Of a stretch of 58,746 bases of DNA, positions 8,455-16,756 are shown piece after piece. How positions within the stretch are numbered: position 1 is the first letter of the stretch; each line of letters opens with the position of its first letter. Source of the stretch: Arthrobacter sp. MYb23 (GTDB lineage Bacteria > Actinomycetota > Actinomycetes > Actinomycetales > Micrococcaceae). The position numbers and the translations under genes are program-made. The stretch is taken from contig NZ_PCPR01000029.1 in assembly GCF_002979775.1 (NCBI RefSeq), forward strand, positions 1 to 58,746. The letters run 5' to 3'. A model generated the notes under the pieces. It did no database searches, was not told where the DNA came from, and saw only the letters and a program-made list of their open reading frames with translations.

Positions 8455-8874
8455 ATGGTTTCCGCAGAGAATAGCGACACTGACAACAGCGATACAGGCA
8501 CGAGCGAGTACGACATCGACCTGACGGTGACGCTGACAGAGGCGCCCGGCGCGGAAAGCCGGGTGTTCCATCTCCGGTCCGCCGCAGGCATCATCTCGCC
8601 CGACCCTGACGCGGTGGACTCAAACTTGCCGGACGCTACTGCGGCAGTGGCCGCCGTCGAGCAGTTCGGAGAGGAAGTCTTCTTCCCTGAGCCCCGCCCG
8701 GACCGGATCTGCACTCAGCAGTACGGCGGCCCGCAGGTAGCCGTGGTCAAGGGATGGTTCCGGGGACGGAAGGTCCACAGCCAGTTCAGCAGGACTGATG
8801 GCTGTGAGATCGCACGGTGGAAGGCGTTGGCCTCGCTGCTGGGCAACACCGGGGGCTCAACAGGCGCTGTGTAG
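8455..8874 (+). CDS. Leaderless SSI-like protein
   Basis: A 139-aa protein without a signal peptide. Residues ~20-125 align with the SSI-like domain encoded at 6982: 'ICTQQYGGPQVAVVKGWFRGRKV' and 'FSRTDGCEIARWKAL' correspond to 'ACTMQYGGP' and 'FNRTDGCQIGLWDAA'. Only the second cysteine pair (86, 117) is kept; the first is lost. The position matching the inhibitor P1 residue is Gln88 instead of Met. The ATG follows AAAGGTAACC. It is probably a cytoplasmic paralogue that has lost protease inhibition or changed target. Confidence 0.72.
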   Translation: MVSAENSDTDNSDTGTSEYDIDLTVTLTEAPGAESRVFHLRSAAGIISPDPDAVDSNLPDATAAVAAVEQFGEEVFFPEPRPDRICTQQYGGPQVAVVKGWFRGRKVHSQFSRTDGCEIARWKALASLLGNTGGSTGAV

Positions 8875-8877
8875 GGA

Positions 8878-9288
8878 CTAGCTTCCTCCCATGCCGCCGT
8901 AGACCGCTCCAAAAATAAGGATCGCTGCCCAGAAAACGATGTTGATGATTGACAACACCGTGACAATCCAGCCGGCCACCTTGCCAAAAGTGGCCGGTAC
9001 GCCGTTGGCCTCTGCCCGGCTGGCATTGCGGATGGCCAAGGGCCCAAAGATGATGCCGAAGACAAAGATCCCGATGACGGCGTACATGGTGGCTTTGGAC
9101 TTGAAGTTGGCGCCCTCAAGGTCCGGGAAGTAGAACGGCGGACCATCCTGCTGGCCGTACGGCTGCTGCGGGTAGGCCTGCTGGCCGTACGGCTGCTGAG
9201 GATACGTCTGCGGGTAAGGCTGGCCGGCGAAGGCGTGCTGCCCGTCCAACTGGTGCTCGGGCTGGGGTTCGGATGCTGGCTGCGACAT
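8878..9288 (-). CDS. DUF4190-like membrane protein with Gln/Pro/Tyr repeats
   Basis: A 136-aa protein. The N-terminal ~50 residues are low-complexity, with near-tandem 'PQQPYGQQAY' repeats. Two membrane segments follow (~66-86 and ~103-128) around the DUF4190-type motif 'GPLAIRNASRAEANG'. This architecture is common in actinobacterial small membrane proteins of unknown function. It lies tail to tail with the SSI-like gene, 3 nt apart. Confidence 0.8.
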   Translation of the reverse strand: MSQPASEPQPEHQLDGQHAFAGQPYPQTYPQQPYGQQAYPQQPYGQQDGPPFYFPDLEGANFKSKATMYAVIGIFVFGIIFGPLAIRNASRAEANGVPATFGKVAGWIVTVLSIINIVFWAAILIFGAVYGGMGGS

Positions 9289-9362
9289 GCCGGCCTTTCA
9301 TTGCGAATCGTCGTGTGGGAACTGCTTCGAACCTATCATCGGGCTCGCGGCGACTGCGTGAA

Positions 9363-9400
9363 CGGCAGTGGCCGGCGGGAATCCCCGCCGGCCACTGCCG
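9363..9400 (-). terminator. Terminator of the subtilase gene
   Basis: A perfect 17-bp GC-rich stem (9363-9379 with 9384-9400) and a 4-nt loop, 30 nt downstream of the subtilase stop. It lacks a long U tract, as is common in high-GC actinobacteria. It also precedes the DUF4190-like gene on the same strand, insulating it. Confidence 0.8.
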
Positions 9401-9430
9401 TCACTGAATCAGTTACTGCATCAAGAAGAC

Positions 9431-12400
9431 TTAGCCGGCGTTGTTGCTCTGCGTCGGCTCGTCAGCGCGGATCTTGCCACGGGGCTTCTTGTCTTTCTTG
9501 TCCTTCTTGGGGTCTTCCTCGTCCGGGACCACTACAGCTCCGCCCGGGTTGACCAGGACGGTGACGAAGCTCGGCTCGCTGGTTCCTGCGAAGGTCAGGC
9601 GGCCGATGTAGGAACCCGGGGTCAGGTTCTTCCAGTTCAGCGAGATCTGGCCCGTCTTGCCGTTGGCCAGGCGGATCGGATTCGGCGTCACGGTGGCGTT
9701 GCCCTGGTTGGCGCCCAATACGGCAGCATCAACAGTGGCCTTGGTGGGCTGGTTGTTGGGGCTGGCGTAGAGGTTGGCGAAGACGTAGTAGTCGCCGGGT
9801 GCCGGGTTGGGGACGGACAGGGTCTCACTGGCCGAGGCTGTCGCGGCGGGCAGTTGCTGGCCGGAAGGCGTGAGGACCAGCATGTCGAAGTCCGCTGCTT
9901 CGTTGGAGGAAATGACCGAGAACTTGGCAAGCGCGCTGCCCTCGCCAACAGTCACTTTCTTCACGTAGTTGGACGCGTTGGTCTCGCCGGCGAAGGGACC
10001 CGGAACCAGTTCCACTGCCGAGGAATCAGCCTTGGACAGGCCGTCAACGGTGACACCTACCGGCAGGTTGGTGCCGGAGGTGATGTTGATGGTGGCGGAG
10101 CCGTTGGGCCCTGTGCCGGTGAACGCCAGGGCCTTGTCCGCAATGACGGACTGCGGCCGGACGGCGATGGGCGAGGTGACAGTCTTGTTGGCACCCTGCC
10201 AGCTCAGCGAACCCATGGCGAACTTGCCCAGGGCTGCATTGTTGTTCTCGAACTGCACCTTGAACGTCTTCTTCTCGCCGGCTGCCCCGAAGTTCAGGAC
10301 GGACGGGGTGACCTTGACGTTGACGCCGGGGACGTTGACCGAGGCGCGGTAGAGGCCTGGGGTCAGTGCGGTGACTGTGCGGGTGACCTCGATCTTGCCG
10401 GCCAGGTTGCCGAGGGCGAAGGACGGTACGTTCATGTCGCGGGCAGCGGTGGTGCCGAGTCCTTCCATGCCCAGGTCCATGCCCGTGCCCTGGATGAACT
10501 TGAGGTAGTCCTCCGTGGTGGCGTCGTACACGAGGCCCGGCGAGAGGACCTTGGCGGGGTCAACCTGTCCGGCACCGGTTGCGAAGACGTCCTTGTTGAT
10601 GGCGCCGTTGGCCAGCTTGACCGGGCCTGCGGTGGTCATCATGGCGGACTTCACGGTGGCCGGGGACCACTGCGGGTTCTTGCCCAGGATCAGCGCGCCG
10701 AAACCGGCCACGTGCGGTGAGGCCATGGACGTTCCGGAGAGGAAGCCGAAGTTGTCTCCGCCTGTTCCGATCGGCGAGACACCCGCGAGGATGGCGACGC
10801 CGGGAGCGGATACGTCAGGCTTCAACAGATCCGAGTCGGTAGCGAGCAGCGGACCGCGGGAGGAGAATCCAGCGATCTGCGGCTGTGCTTCAGCAGGCAG
10901 GCCCGTGGTGTCGCGGTTGATCAGGGAGACGGTGACGGCCGGGTTGGCTGTGACCTTGTCCTTGATGGTCTGCGTTGCGGGCGGGTTCACGTGGACGGTG
11001 GGAATCACGTGCTTGTCCGTGTCCAGCGAGGAGTCCGTCAGGTTCACCAGGATCATGCCCACGCCGCCGCCACGCAGGACTTCGGCGCTCTTGGCGGTAC
11101 GGTCAACAACGCCGCGGTCGCAGACCACAACCTTGCCGGTCACCTTGGCCGGATCCAGGGACCCTGGGGCGCAGAGTGCCGCGTTGCCTTCACCGCTTGC
11201 AGCATTGGTGGAAAGCACGACGCCGGCCCCGCGAACCTCGCGGTTCATGATGGACGCTCCGCGGAATTTGCTGCCATCGGAGAACTCGACGGTGCCTTGG
11301 AGTTCCTGCGAGAACGAGGTCGCGGCAACCGTGGTCAGCCACGGTGCTCCGTGGTTCACGGTGCTGGCGGTTGGTCCGGAGTTGCCGGCCGAGGTAGCCA
11401 CGAAGATGCCTGCGGAAGCGGCTGAGAGGAATGCCAAGGAAACAGGATCCGTGGTGGAGGTGGTTGAGCCCGAGATGGAGTAGTTCAGCACGTCCACGCC
11501 GTCCAGGATGGCCTGCTCAATCGCGTCCACGGAAGCGGAGCCGTAGCAGCCGCCTGTGGCAGGATCGGTGTCTTCCCAGCAGACCTTGTACACGGAGAGC
11601 TTGGCGGCGGGTGCAATGCCGCTGGTGGTTCCGAAGCTGCGGCCGTCCACTACGGCGTCGACGTTGGCGTTGCCCGCCGCGGTGCTGGCCGTGTGGGTGC
11701 CGTGGCTGTCCACGTCAACGGGCGAGATGACTTCTTCCGAGGCGCGGTTTTCCGGCGGGACTGTTTCCAGGAAGGCGTCAGCGAAGTAGTGGGTGCTGAG
11801 GACCTTGGAGTTGCAGGCGCTGCCGTCATAGTCAGCCCCGGTGTCGGTACCGGCCTGGCATTCGCCGACGAAAGTATCGCCGTCGGCCTTCAGCATGGCG
11901 ATCTTGCCGTCAGCGGTGCGGTAAGGAACGCCCACTTGGGGGTTACCTACCAGCGGGCCGACTGGCTCGCCTGCAAAGAATGGGTTGGACGGGGTGTAGC
12001 CGGTGTCGATCACGCCAACAACGGTGCCCTTGCCGGCGTTGTCCTGACCGCCGTATTGCGTGGCCCAGGTACCGTTGGGGCCGCTGAGCTTGAGGAAGTC
12101 GGTGGTGGAGTAATCCGGGGCGTACTGCGTGTCCGGTGCCACCATGAGGACCTTGGGATCCTTGGCCAGGTTGATGGCCTGGTCTGCGGTCAGGTTGGCA
12201 CTGAAGCCGTTGACTGCGGTGGTGAAGTCACGCTCGATGGTGATGTTTTCCTGCTGGGCGACTTCCTGCTGCTTCTGTTGGAGGTGCTGCTGGTATTCCT
12301 TCACCTCGGCGCTGTCGCCGTCGAGCTTTTTGCCCTCCTCCGGCTTGGTGGGCGCGAGTCCCGCCGTCCCGCCGTCGTAAGTTGCCGCAGGCTTCTCGGC

Positions 12401-12619
12401 AAGGACCACCATGTAGCGGCCGTCCTTATATGCGCTGGGGTCAAGGTTCTTCTTGGCCACGCCTGCAACATTCCCGGGCGTCTCCGGGGCGGGAGCGGCC
12501 TGGGCCGGCATCGCCATCGAAGAGAGCAGCAACGGCAGTCCGACGGCGAGCGCCGCGGCCTTCCGAAGCCCCCCGCTTCTGACGAAGCTCTTTCCTTGTG
12601 ATTTCACGAGTGGTTGCAC
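9431..12619 (-). CDS. Secreted multidomain subtilisin-like serine protease (S8)
   Basis: A 1062-aa exported protease. In order: Sec signal peptide (cleavage near 'AQAAP', ~41), I9 propeptide (~68-165, 'YMVVLAEKP' ... 'ITIERDFTTAVNGFSANL'), and the S8 domain with catalytic Asp205 ('VIDTG'), His306 ('DSHGTHT') and Ser631 ('SGTSMASPHVAG'), with oxyanion Asn413 ('AGNSGP'). A PA domain is inserted at ~450-570, fibronectin-III-like domains follow (~740-1030), and a Lys/Asp-rich tail ends it. There is no LPXTG sorting motif. The start is GTG at 12619; an in-frame GTG at 12607 is better placed behind GAAAGGTG. SSI-like inhibitor genes lie just beyond its 3' end. Confidence 0.94.
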   Translation of the reverse strand: MQPLVKSQGKSFVRSGGLRKAAALAVGLPLLLSSMAMPAQAAPAPETPGNVAGVAKKNLDPSAYKDGRYMVVLAEKPAATYDGGTAGLAPTKPEEGKKLDGDSAEVKEYQQHLQQKQQEVAQQENITIERDFTTAVNGFSANLTADQAINLAKDPKVLMVAPDTQYAPDYSTTDFLKLSGPNGTWATQYGGQDNAGKGTVVGVIDTGYTPSNPFFAGEPVGPLVGNPQVGVPYRTADGKIAMLKADGDTFVGECQAGTDTGADYDGSACNSKVLSTHYFADAFLETVPPENRASEEVISPVDVDSHGTHTASTAAGNANVDAVVDGRSFGTTSGIAPAAKLSVYKVCWEDTDPATGGCYGSASVDAIEQAILDGVDVLNYSISGSTTSTTDPVSLAFLSAASAGIFVATSAGNSGPTASTVNHGAPWLTTVAATSFSQELQGTVEFSDGSKFRGASIMNREVRGAGVVLSTNAASGEGNAALCAPGSLDPAKVTGKVVVCDRGVVDRTAKSAEVLRGGGVGMILVNLTDSSLDTDKHVIPTVHVNPPATQTIKDKVTANPAVTVSLINRDTTGLPAEAQPQIAGFSSRGPLLATDSDLLKPDVSAPGVAILAGVSPIGTGGDNFGFLSGTSMASPHVAGFGALILGKNPQWSPATVKSAMMTTAGPVKLANGAINKDVFATGAGQVDPAKVLSPGLVYDATTEDYLKFIQGTGMDLGMEGLGTTAARDMNVPSFALGNLAGKIEVTRTVTALTPGLYRASVNVPGVNVKVTPSVLNFGAAGEKKTFKVQFENNNAALGKFAMGSLSWQGANKTVTSPIAVRPQSVIADKALAFTGTGPNGSATINITSGTNLPVGVTVDGLSKADSSAVELVPGPFAGETNASNYVKKVTVGEGSALAKFSVISSNEAADFDMLVLTPSGQQLPAATASASETLSVPNPAPGDYYVFANLYASPNNQPTKATVDAAVLGANQGNATVTPNPIRLANGKTGQISLNWKNLTPGSYIGRLTFAGTSEPSFVTVLVNPGGAVVVPDEEDPKKDKKDKKPRGKIRADEPTQSNNAG

Positions 12620-12672
12620 CTTTCACTGAGGGAGGCCGAGGCTCCATCGCCCGGGCCTGTCAACTTTTAGTT

Positions 12673-12711
12673 GGTTGAACCTTTGACAGTTCTTGTCAAA
12701 GCCGCGCAACC
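12673..12711. promoter_or_regulatory. Nested inverted repeat upstream of the subtilase gene
   Basis: A perfect 8-bp dyad CTTTGACA / TGTCAAAG (12681-12688 and 12694-12701) with a 5-nt spacer is framed by GGTTG (12673) and CAACC (12707). It lies 54-92 nt upstream of the subtilase start, at promoter distance, and is a candidate operator or leader hairpin. Confidence 0.5.
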
Positions 12712-12815
12712 AGCCGAGTCACAGAGTACCTAGTGAGAGCCGAATATGACATAGAGCACATTTCAGGAATTTTGTCTTGTCACAGCACCGGTGATTCTTC
12801 ATGGGACGACAAACA

Positions 12816-12845
12816 GCGGACCGCAGGAAATGACCTGCGGTCCGC
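12816..12845 (-). terminator. Terminator of the sialidase gene
   Basis: A perfect 12-bp stem (12816-12827 with 12834-12845) and 6-nt loop, 22 nt after the sialidase stop on the minus strand, followed by TGTTTG. Confidence 0.8.
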
Positions 12846-12867
12846 CGCCTGTTCGTACCAGTAAACG

Positions 12868-15471
12868 TCAGCCCTTAGGCGTCACCTGAAGCCGGTCGAA
12901 GGACACCTGGGCGCCAGTCTGATCCAGCACCACCACGTCGTCGCGGCCGTTCTTGACGTCCTCAGGAAGGGTGAACTTCACAGAGTTATCCGTGCCTGGA
13001 AAGTTCCAGCCGAGGCGGTACCCCGTTTTGTTCAGGTACACGTAGTACCACTGCCCCTGTTCGAGGCCTTTCAGCGCCACTTCCTGGCCCGCGCGGTACT
13101 TGTCCTCGGTGCCCAGGTCAATGGGCGGTGTCCCCAGGTTCTGGCGCGTCACGGCCGGTTCAGAGGACGGCTTGGTCCTCAGCTCCACCGGCTCACCATT
13201 CACGGTGATGGTTTTGCTGCCCTGCCCCGCCGAACTGATCTCCCAGGTGGTCAAAGGAACGAAGAACCCCTGAGCAGCTTCTTCCGCGGTCACCGTGTGC
13301 CGCGGGGTGGTGCACTGGTAGCTCTGGCCGGACGGCAGCACGCTGTAGCGGCAGTTGCCCGGGCCTTCCGGAAGGAACGGGCTGAAGTTGCCGGCCGTCG
13401 GGACAACCTTTTCAACCAGTGGGCTCGTGTTCTTCACGGTGAAGGTGTACGGGACCAGGTCACCGGCAGCGTACGGCTGGGTTGCCAGATCACGCCCGAC
13501 GTCGGCACGCGCCCCGGTGATCTCCGCCGTCAGCAGTCCGTCGCGCAGGGCCACAGCAGCGCCGGTGAACGGGACGGTTTTGGTGAGTGCCGGCGTCGTG
13601 CTGGCCGTGATGCTGAAGCTCGCCTCCGGCACAAAGTAGCCGCGCTCAATATCGGCCGCCGTGATCACATGCTTGGCGGTGGTGCAGGTGTAATTGGCTC
13701 CTGCGGCCAGGTTGTTGTACCGGCAGTTAGGGGCCGACGGCGGAAGGAAGCCGAAGTCGAAGGTCCCGGAAACCGGCACCGCGTTGGCCGTGACGTTGGC
13801 GGTGCTTTTGACGTTGAGCGAGTAGCTCAAGACGTCGCCCACTTGGTAGGGGCTGGCCACGACGTCGCGGGCCGGTGCTGTTCCCGTGATGGTCAGGCCC
13901 ACCTGCGGAGCCACCGGCACGGTGGCGGTGAAGGTGAACTGCGAAACCTTGCCATTAGCGGTAATGAACGCCGCATTCAGGTTCTGTGGACCGCTGGCGT
14001 TGGCCGGTGCCGTCAGCGCAACGTTGACGGTGACCGAGGCGCCGGTTGCGACGTCGGGAACCGGCACCGTGGTGGCTGACCAGCCGGAGGGCGTGTAGAC
14101 GGTGGCAGTTGCGCCGGACAACGTGCTGGCTTCCTGGTTGGTGACGGTCACGGGCACCTGCTGCGTAGCGCCCGGCGCAGTGGTGACGGCCGGGACGGAC
14201 AGCGGGGCGCAGGCGTAGTTCAGCCAGGCGTCATCGAACTTTGCGAAGGGCATGTTGTCCGTGTAGTTGCCCTCATAAAGCACGCCAAATTTGCCGTCTT
14301 CCAAACGGGTCACCGTGGAGTAGGCGGAGAAGCCGGAACGGATGGTGCGGACGCCGGGCCAGGTGGCGCCGTCGTCGCAGGAGACGCGGGCCGAGACGTT
14401 TTCGCGGCCGGTCTTGGAGTTGGCGTTGGTGAAAATCAGCTTCTTCGCGTCGGCAGAGCCCTGCGCTGCGTTGGGGAACATGCGTGCAATCGCACCGTTG
14501 TTGGCGGGATCCGGGAGTTCGGTGTCCTGGGTGACCGGACCGTACGTAGCGCCGCCGTCCGTGGAGACGGCCACCTTGCGGTAGCCCTGGTTAGCGTTGT
14601 CCCGGGAGTTCAGGAGCACGCGGCCGTCGGAGAGTTCAACGGTCTTGTTCTCGTCCATGCGGTCCCCGACATTGGCTCCCTTGTGCCAGGTGGCGCCATG
14701 GTCATCGGAGTAGACGGAGTACGCCTGGATCTTGTTGGTGCCGTCCGCCTGGCGGATGTCGCCGGCGTACTGCTGGATCAGGCGGCCTTTGTACTGGCCG
14801 TACTTGAGCTGGATGCCTTCGCCGGAGGACGCGAAGTTGGAACGGACATCACCGGCTACGGGGCTGGTCTTGCTGGTCCCCGGCTTGGTCACGTTGGTGA
14901 TGAGACGCGGCTGACTCCAGGTGACACCGCCATCTGAGGATTCGATGACTGCCGAGGAAATCACTGTCCGGTCCGCGTCGCTGTTGCCGAACTGGCTGCC
15001 GCCGAAGCCCTGGTCCTTGGAATAGACAAAGAAGGCGAAAACCTTGCCGACCTCAGCATCGTAAATGTAGGAGGGGTCGCTGTACCCGAACTTGGGGCCG
15101 CTGGCATCGCCAACATGTCCTGCCGCAATGACGGTGACCGGACCCCACGTCTGGCCACCGTCTGTGCTGCGGCGCTGCACGATCGAGTTGGGGTTGGGGG
15201 CATCCGCCGCTGAATCCGGACGTCCGTCCCAGGCGGAGAGCACCACGTTGTTGCCCAGGTAGGTCAGGGCGGGGATCCGGTAGAAGAAGTTGGCTGCGGT
15301 GCGATCCGCGCCGATGTTGGCCTCGGTGAATGTGCCCGGGGCTGCTGCGGGGTTGTTGGGCGGAATCGGGGCGGCTGTGGCCGGAAGACCGAGCCCGGCC
15401 AGGAGGCCCAGGCTTAGTGCTCCGGCAGCTGCGATTCGGGCGAGCGATGGTGCAGGGGGAATGGATTTCAA
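12868..15471 (-). CDS. Secreted sialidase (GH33) with C-terminal adhesion-type domains
   Basis: An 867-aa exported exo-alpha-sialidase. The signal peptide ends near 'ATAAP' (~34). The six-bladed propeller (~45-420) begins with the diagnostic 'YRIPAL' arginine (Arg65) and carries several Asp-boxes ('STDGGQTW', 'SSDGGVTW', 'SDDHGATW', 'STDGGATY'). An NEW3-like beta-sandwich (~428-525), two repeats of a DUF11/CARDB-like module (each with 'NCRYxxL' and 'YxCTT') and a final C-terminal domain follow. The start is TTG at 15471 with AAAGGA upstream. It removes terminal sialic acid from glycoconjugates outside the cell. No wall-sorting motif is present. Confidence 0.93.
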   Translation of the reverse strand: MKSIPPAPSLARIAAAGALSLGLLAGLGLPATAAPIPPNNPAAAPGTFTEANIGADRTAANFFYRIPALTYLGNNVVLSAWDGRPDSAADAPNPNSIVQRRSTDGGQTWGPVTVIAAGHVGDASGPKFGYSDPSYIYDAEVGKVFAFFVYSKDQGFGGSQFGNSDADRTVISSAVIESSDGGVTWSQPRLITNVTKPGTSKTSPVAGDVRSNFASSGEGIQLKYGQYKGRLIQQYAGDIRQADGTNKIQAYSVYSDDHGATWHKGANVGDRMDENKTVELSDGRVLLNSRDNANQGYRKVAVSTDGGATYGPVTQDTELPDPANNGAIARMFPNAAQGSADAKKLIFTNANSKTGRENVSARVSCDDGATWPGVRTIRSGFSAYSTVTRLEDGKFGVLYEGNYTDNMPFAKFDDAWLNYACAPLSVPAVTTAPGATQQVPVTVTNQEASTLSGATATVYTPSGWSATTVPVPDVATGASVTVNVALTAPANASGPQNLNAAFITANGKVSQFTFTATVPVAPQVGLTITGTAPARDVVASPYQVGDVLSYSLNVKSTANVTANAVPVSGTFDFGFLPPSAPNCRYNNLAAGANYTCTTAKHVITAADIERGYFVPEASFSITASTTPALTKTVPFTGAAVALRDGLLTAEITGARADVGRDLATQPYAAGDLVPYTFTVKNTSPLVEKVVPTAGNFSPFLPEGPGNCRYSVLPSGQSYQCTTPRHTVTAEEAAQGFFVPLTTWEISSAGQGSKTITVNGEPVELRTKPSSEPAVTRQNLGTPPIDLGTEDKYRAGQEVALKGLEQGQWYYVYLNKTGYRLGWNFPGTDNSVKFTLPEDVKNGRDDVVVLDQTGAQVSFDRLQVTPKG

Positions 15472-15652
15472 ATCCAGTGTCCTTTCAAATCAACTCCAGG
15501 ATGGACGCTCGTATTACGTGCTACGTCGAACGTCCTACAACCATAGAGTGCTCGGCGTCACATTGCTAGAGATGAAGCCGGAGTGAGCCTCCCGGAGCGG
15601 CGAAGCGGTAGCCTCAAAACCGGAACCCGCACCCTTGAGCACTGGAGTTGCT

Positions 15653-16591
15653 GTGAAAATCCTCGTCCCGGACACCATCAAGCTGGACCTCTCCACCCTT
15701 GAGGACCAGGTCTTCGTCTATCAGGTGGACCAGCCGATTCCTGCAGAACACCGGGATGCCGAAGTCCTGGTTGTCTGGCGGAACACTTCTGACAACCTGA
15801 CCGACGCCGCCCGCTCGATGCCCCATCTCAGGCTCGTGCAGACGCTCGCCGCCGGTCCCGACTCCGTACTCTCCGCCGGCTTTGCGGACGGCGTCGCTAT
15901 CACCTCCGGCCGCTCGCTCCACGACGGCCCCGTGGCCGAACACGCACTGGCCCTGGTTTTGGCAGCCGTGCGCCGCCTGGATGTTCTGCAGGACTCCCAA
16001 AAGTCCGGCACCTGGAACCAGCCTTACAACGCGGCACAGTCGGACCCTGCAACGGAACAGCTTTACACGCTCGACGGCGCCAAGGTCACCATTTGGGGTT
16101 TCGGTTCCATTGCTGGGCGGCTCGCTCCCCTGCTGGCCACATTGGGCGCTAAGGTCACCGGCGTAGCCAACTCAAAGGGTGACCGCTACGGCTTCCCGGT
16201 GGTCTCAACCGAAGAACTGCCGGATGTCCTCGGGACCACGGATGTCCTGATCTCCATATTGCCCGCCACCCCGGAAACCAACGACTCGCTGAACAAAGAG
16301 ATCCTGGCCGCCCTGCCGTCGTCGGCAATCTTCGTGAACGTTGGGCGCGGTGCCACCGTTGACGAAGACGCGCTTCTTGCAGCGCTGACCGAAGGCCGCC
16401 TGCGCGCTGCAGCACTGGACGTGACCAAGGTTGAACCCCTGCCCGCCGACTCGCCGCTGTGGAGCGCACCAAACCTCATCATCACGCCCCACGTGGCAGG
16501 CAACCGCCCTAAAGGCTCTGCCCGCCTGGTCACGGAGAACGTCACCGCCCTCAAGGACGGCAAGCCGCTGACCAATCAAGTTGCAGGCTAA
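15653..16591 (+). CDS. D-isomer-specific 2-hydroxyacid dehydrogenase
   Basis: A 312-aa NAD(P)-dependent dehydrogenase of the D-2-hydroxyacid/phosphoglycerate dehydrogenase family. The Rossmann motif is 'WGFGSIAGRLAPLLATLGAKVTG', followed by 'VNVGRGATVDEDALLAAL' and the catalytic His in 'LIITPHVAGN'. I prefer the GTG at 15653 (GGAG just upstream) to an in-frame TTG at 15635. Length and the shortened C-terminus match glyoxylate/hydroxypyruvate-type reductases better than SerA, which has an extra ACT domain. The substrate is not determinable. Confidence 0.88.
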   Translation: MKILVPDTIKLDLSTLEDQVFVYQVDQPIPAEHRDAEVLVVWRNTSDNLTDAARSMPHLRLVQTLAAGPDSVLSAGFADGVAITSGRSLHDGPVAEHALALVLAAVRRLDVLQDSQKSGTWNQPYNAAQSDPATEQLYTLDGAKVTIWGFGSIAGRLAPLLATLGAKVTGVANSKGDRYGFPVVSTEELPDVLGTTDVLISILPATPETNDSLNKEILAALPSSAIFVNVGRGATVDEDALLAALTEGRLRAAALDVTKVEPLPADSPLWSAPNLIITPHVAGNRPKGSARLVTENVTALKDGKPLTNQVAG

Positions 16592-16628
16592 TCACGTCGC
16601 AGCCTGACACCACCTAGGTTGCAGGCTG
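16584..16628 (+). terminator. Alternating hairpins after the dehydrogenase gene
   Basis: Three short blocks alternate: CAGGCT (16584), AGCCTG (16601) and CAGGCTG (16622). The middle block can pair with either neighbour, giving one of two short hairpins. There is also a 13-nt direct repeat (GCAGCCTGACACC / GCAGGCTGACACC). This is a weak terminator candidate; no U tract. Confidence 0.35.
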
Positions 16629-16670
16629 ACACCTGACGATCAGTCCATACTTTTCATTGCCTCCGAATAG

Positions 16671-16682
16671 TAAGCATGCTTA
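16671..16682. promoter_or_regulatory. TAAGCATGCTTA palindrome upstream of Mn catalase
   Basis: A perfect 12-bp palindrome in an AT-rich patch 75 bp before the catalase start. It resembles the site at 5594-5605. It is a candidate operator for a stress or metal regulator; the binding protein is unknown. Confidence 0.45.
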
Positions 16683-16756
16683 TGGTAGGTGCGTCCGGGG
16701 TGGCCAGCAGAGGGTTTCCACTCCAACACGCAGCATGAACAACGTGAGGAATCGCA

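Noticed and set aside
9368..10720. A 450-aa open frame antisense to the subtilase C-terminus
   Set aside because: Low-complexity Gly/Val/Asp-rich translation without family features, fully inside a well-supported protease gene and its terminator.
12620..12867. A small gene between subtilase and sialidase
   Set aside because: The gap is filled by a promoter-type dyad and a terminator; no frame has a start with ribosome-binding support.
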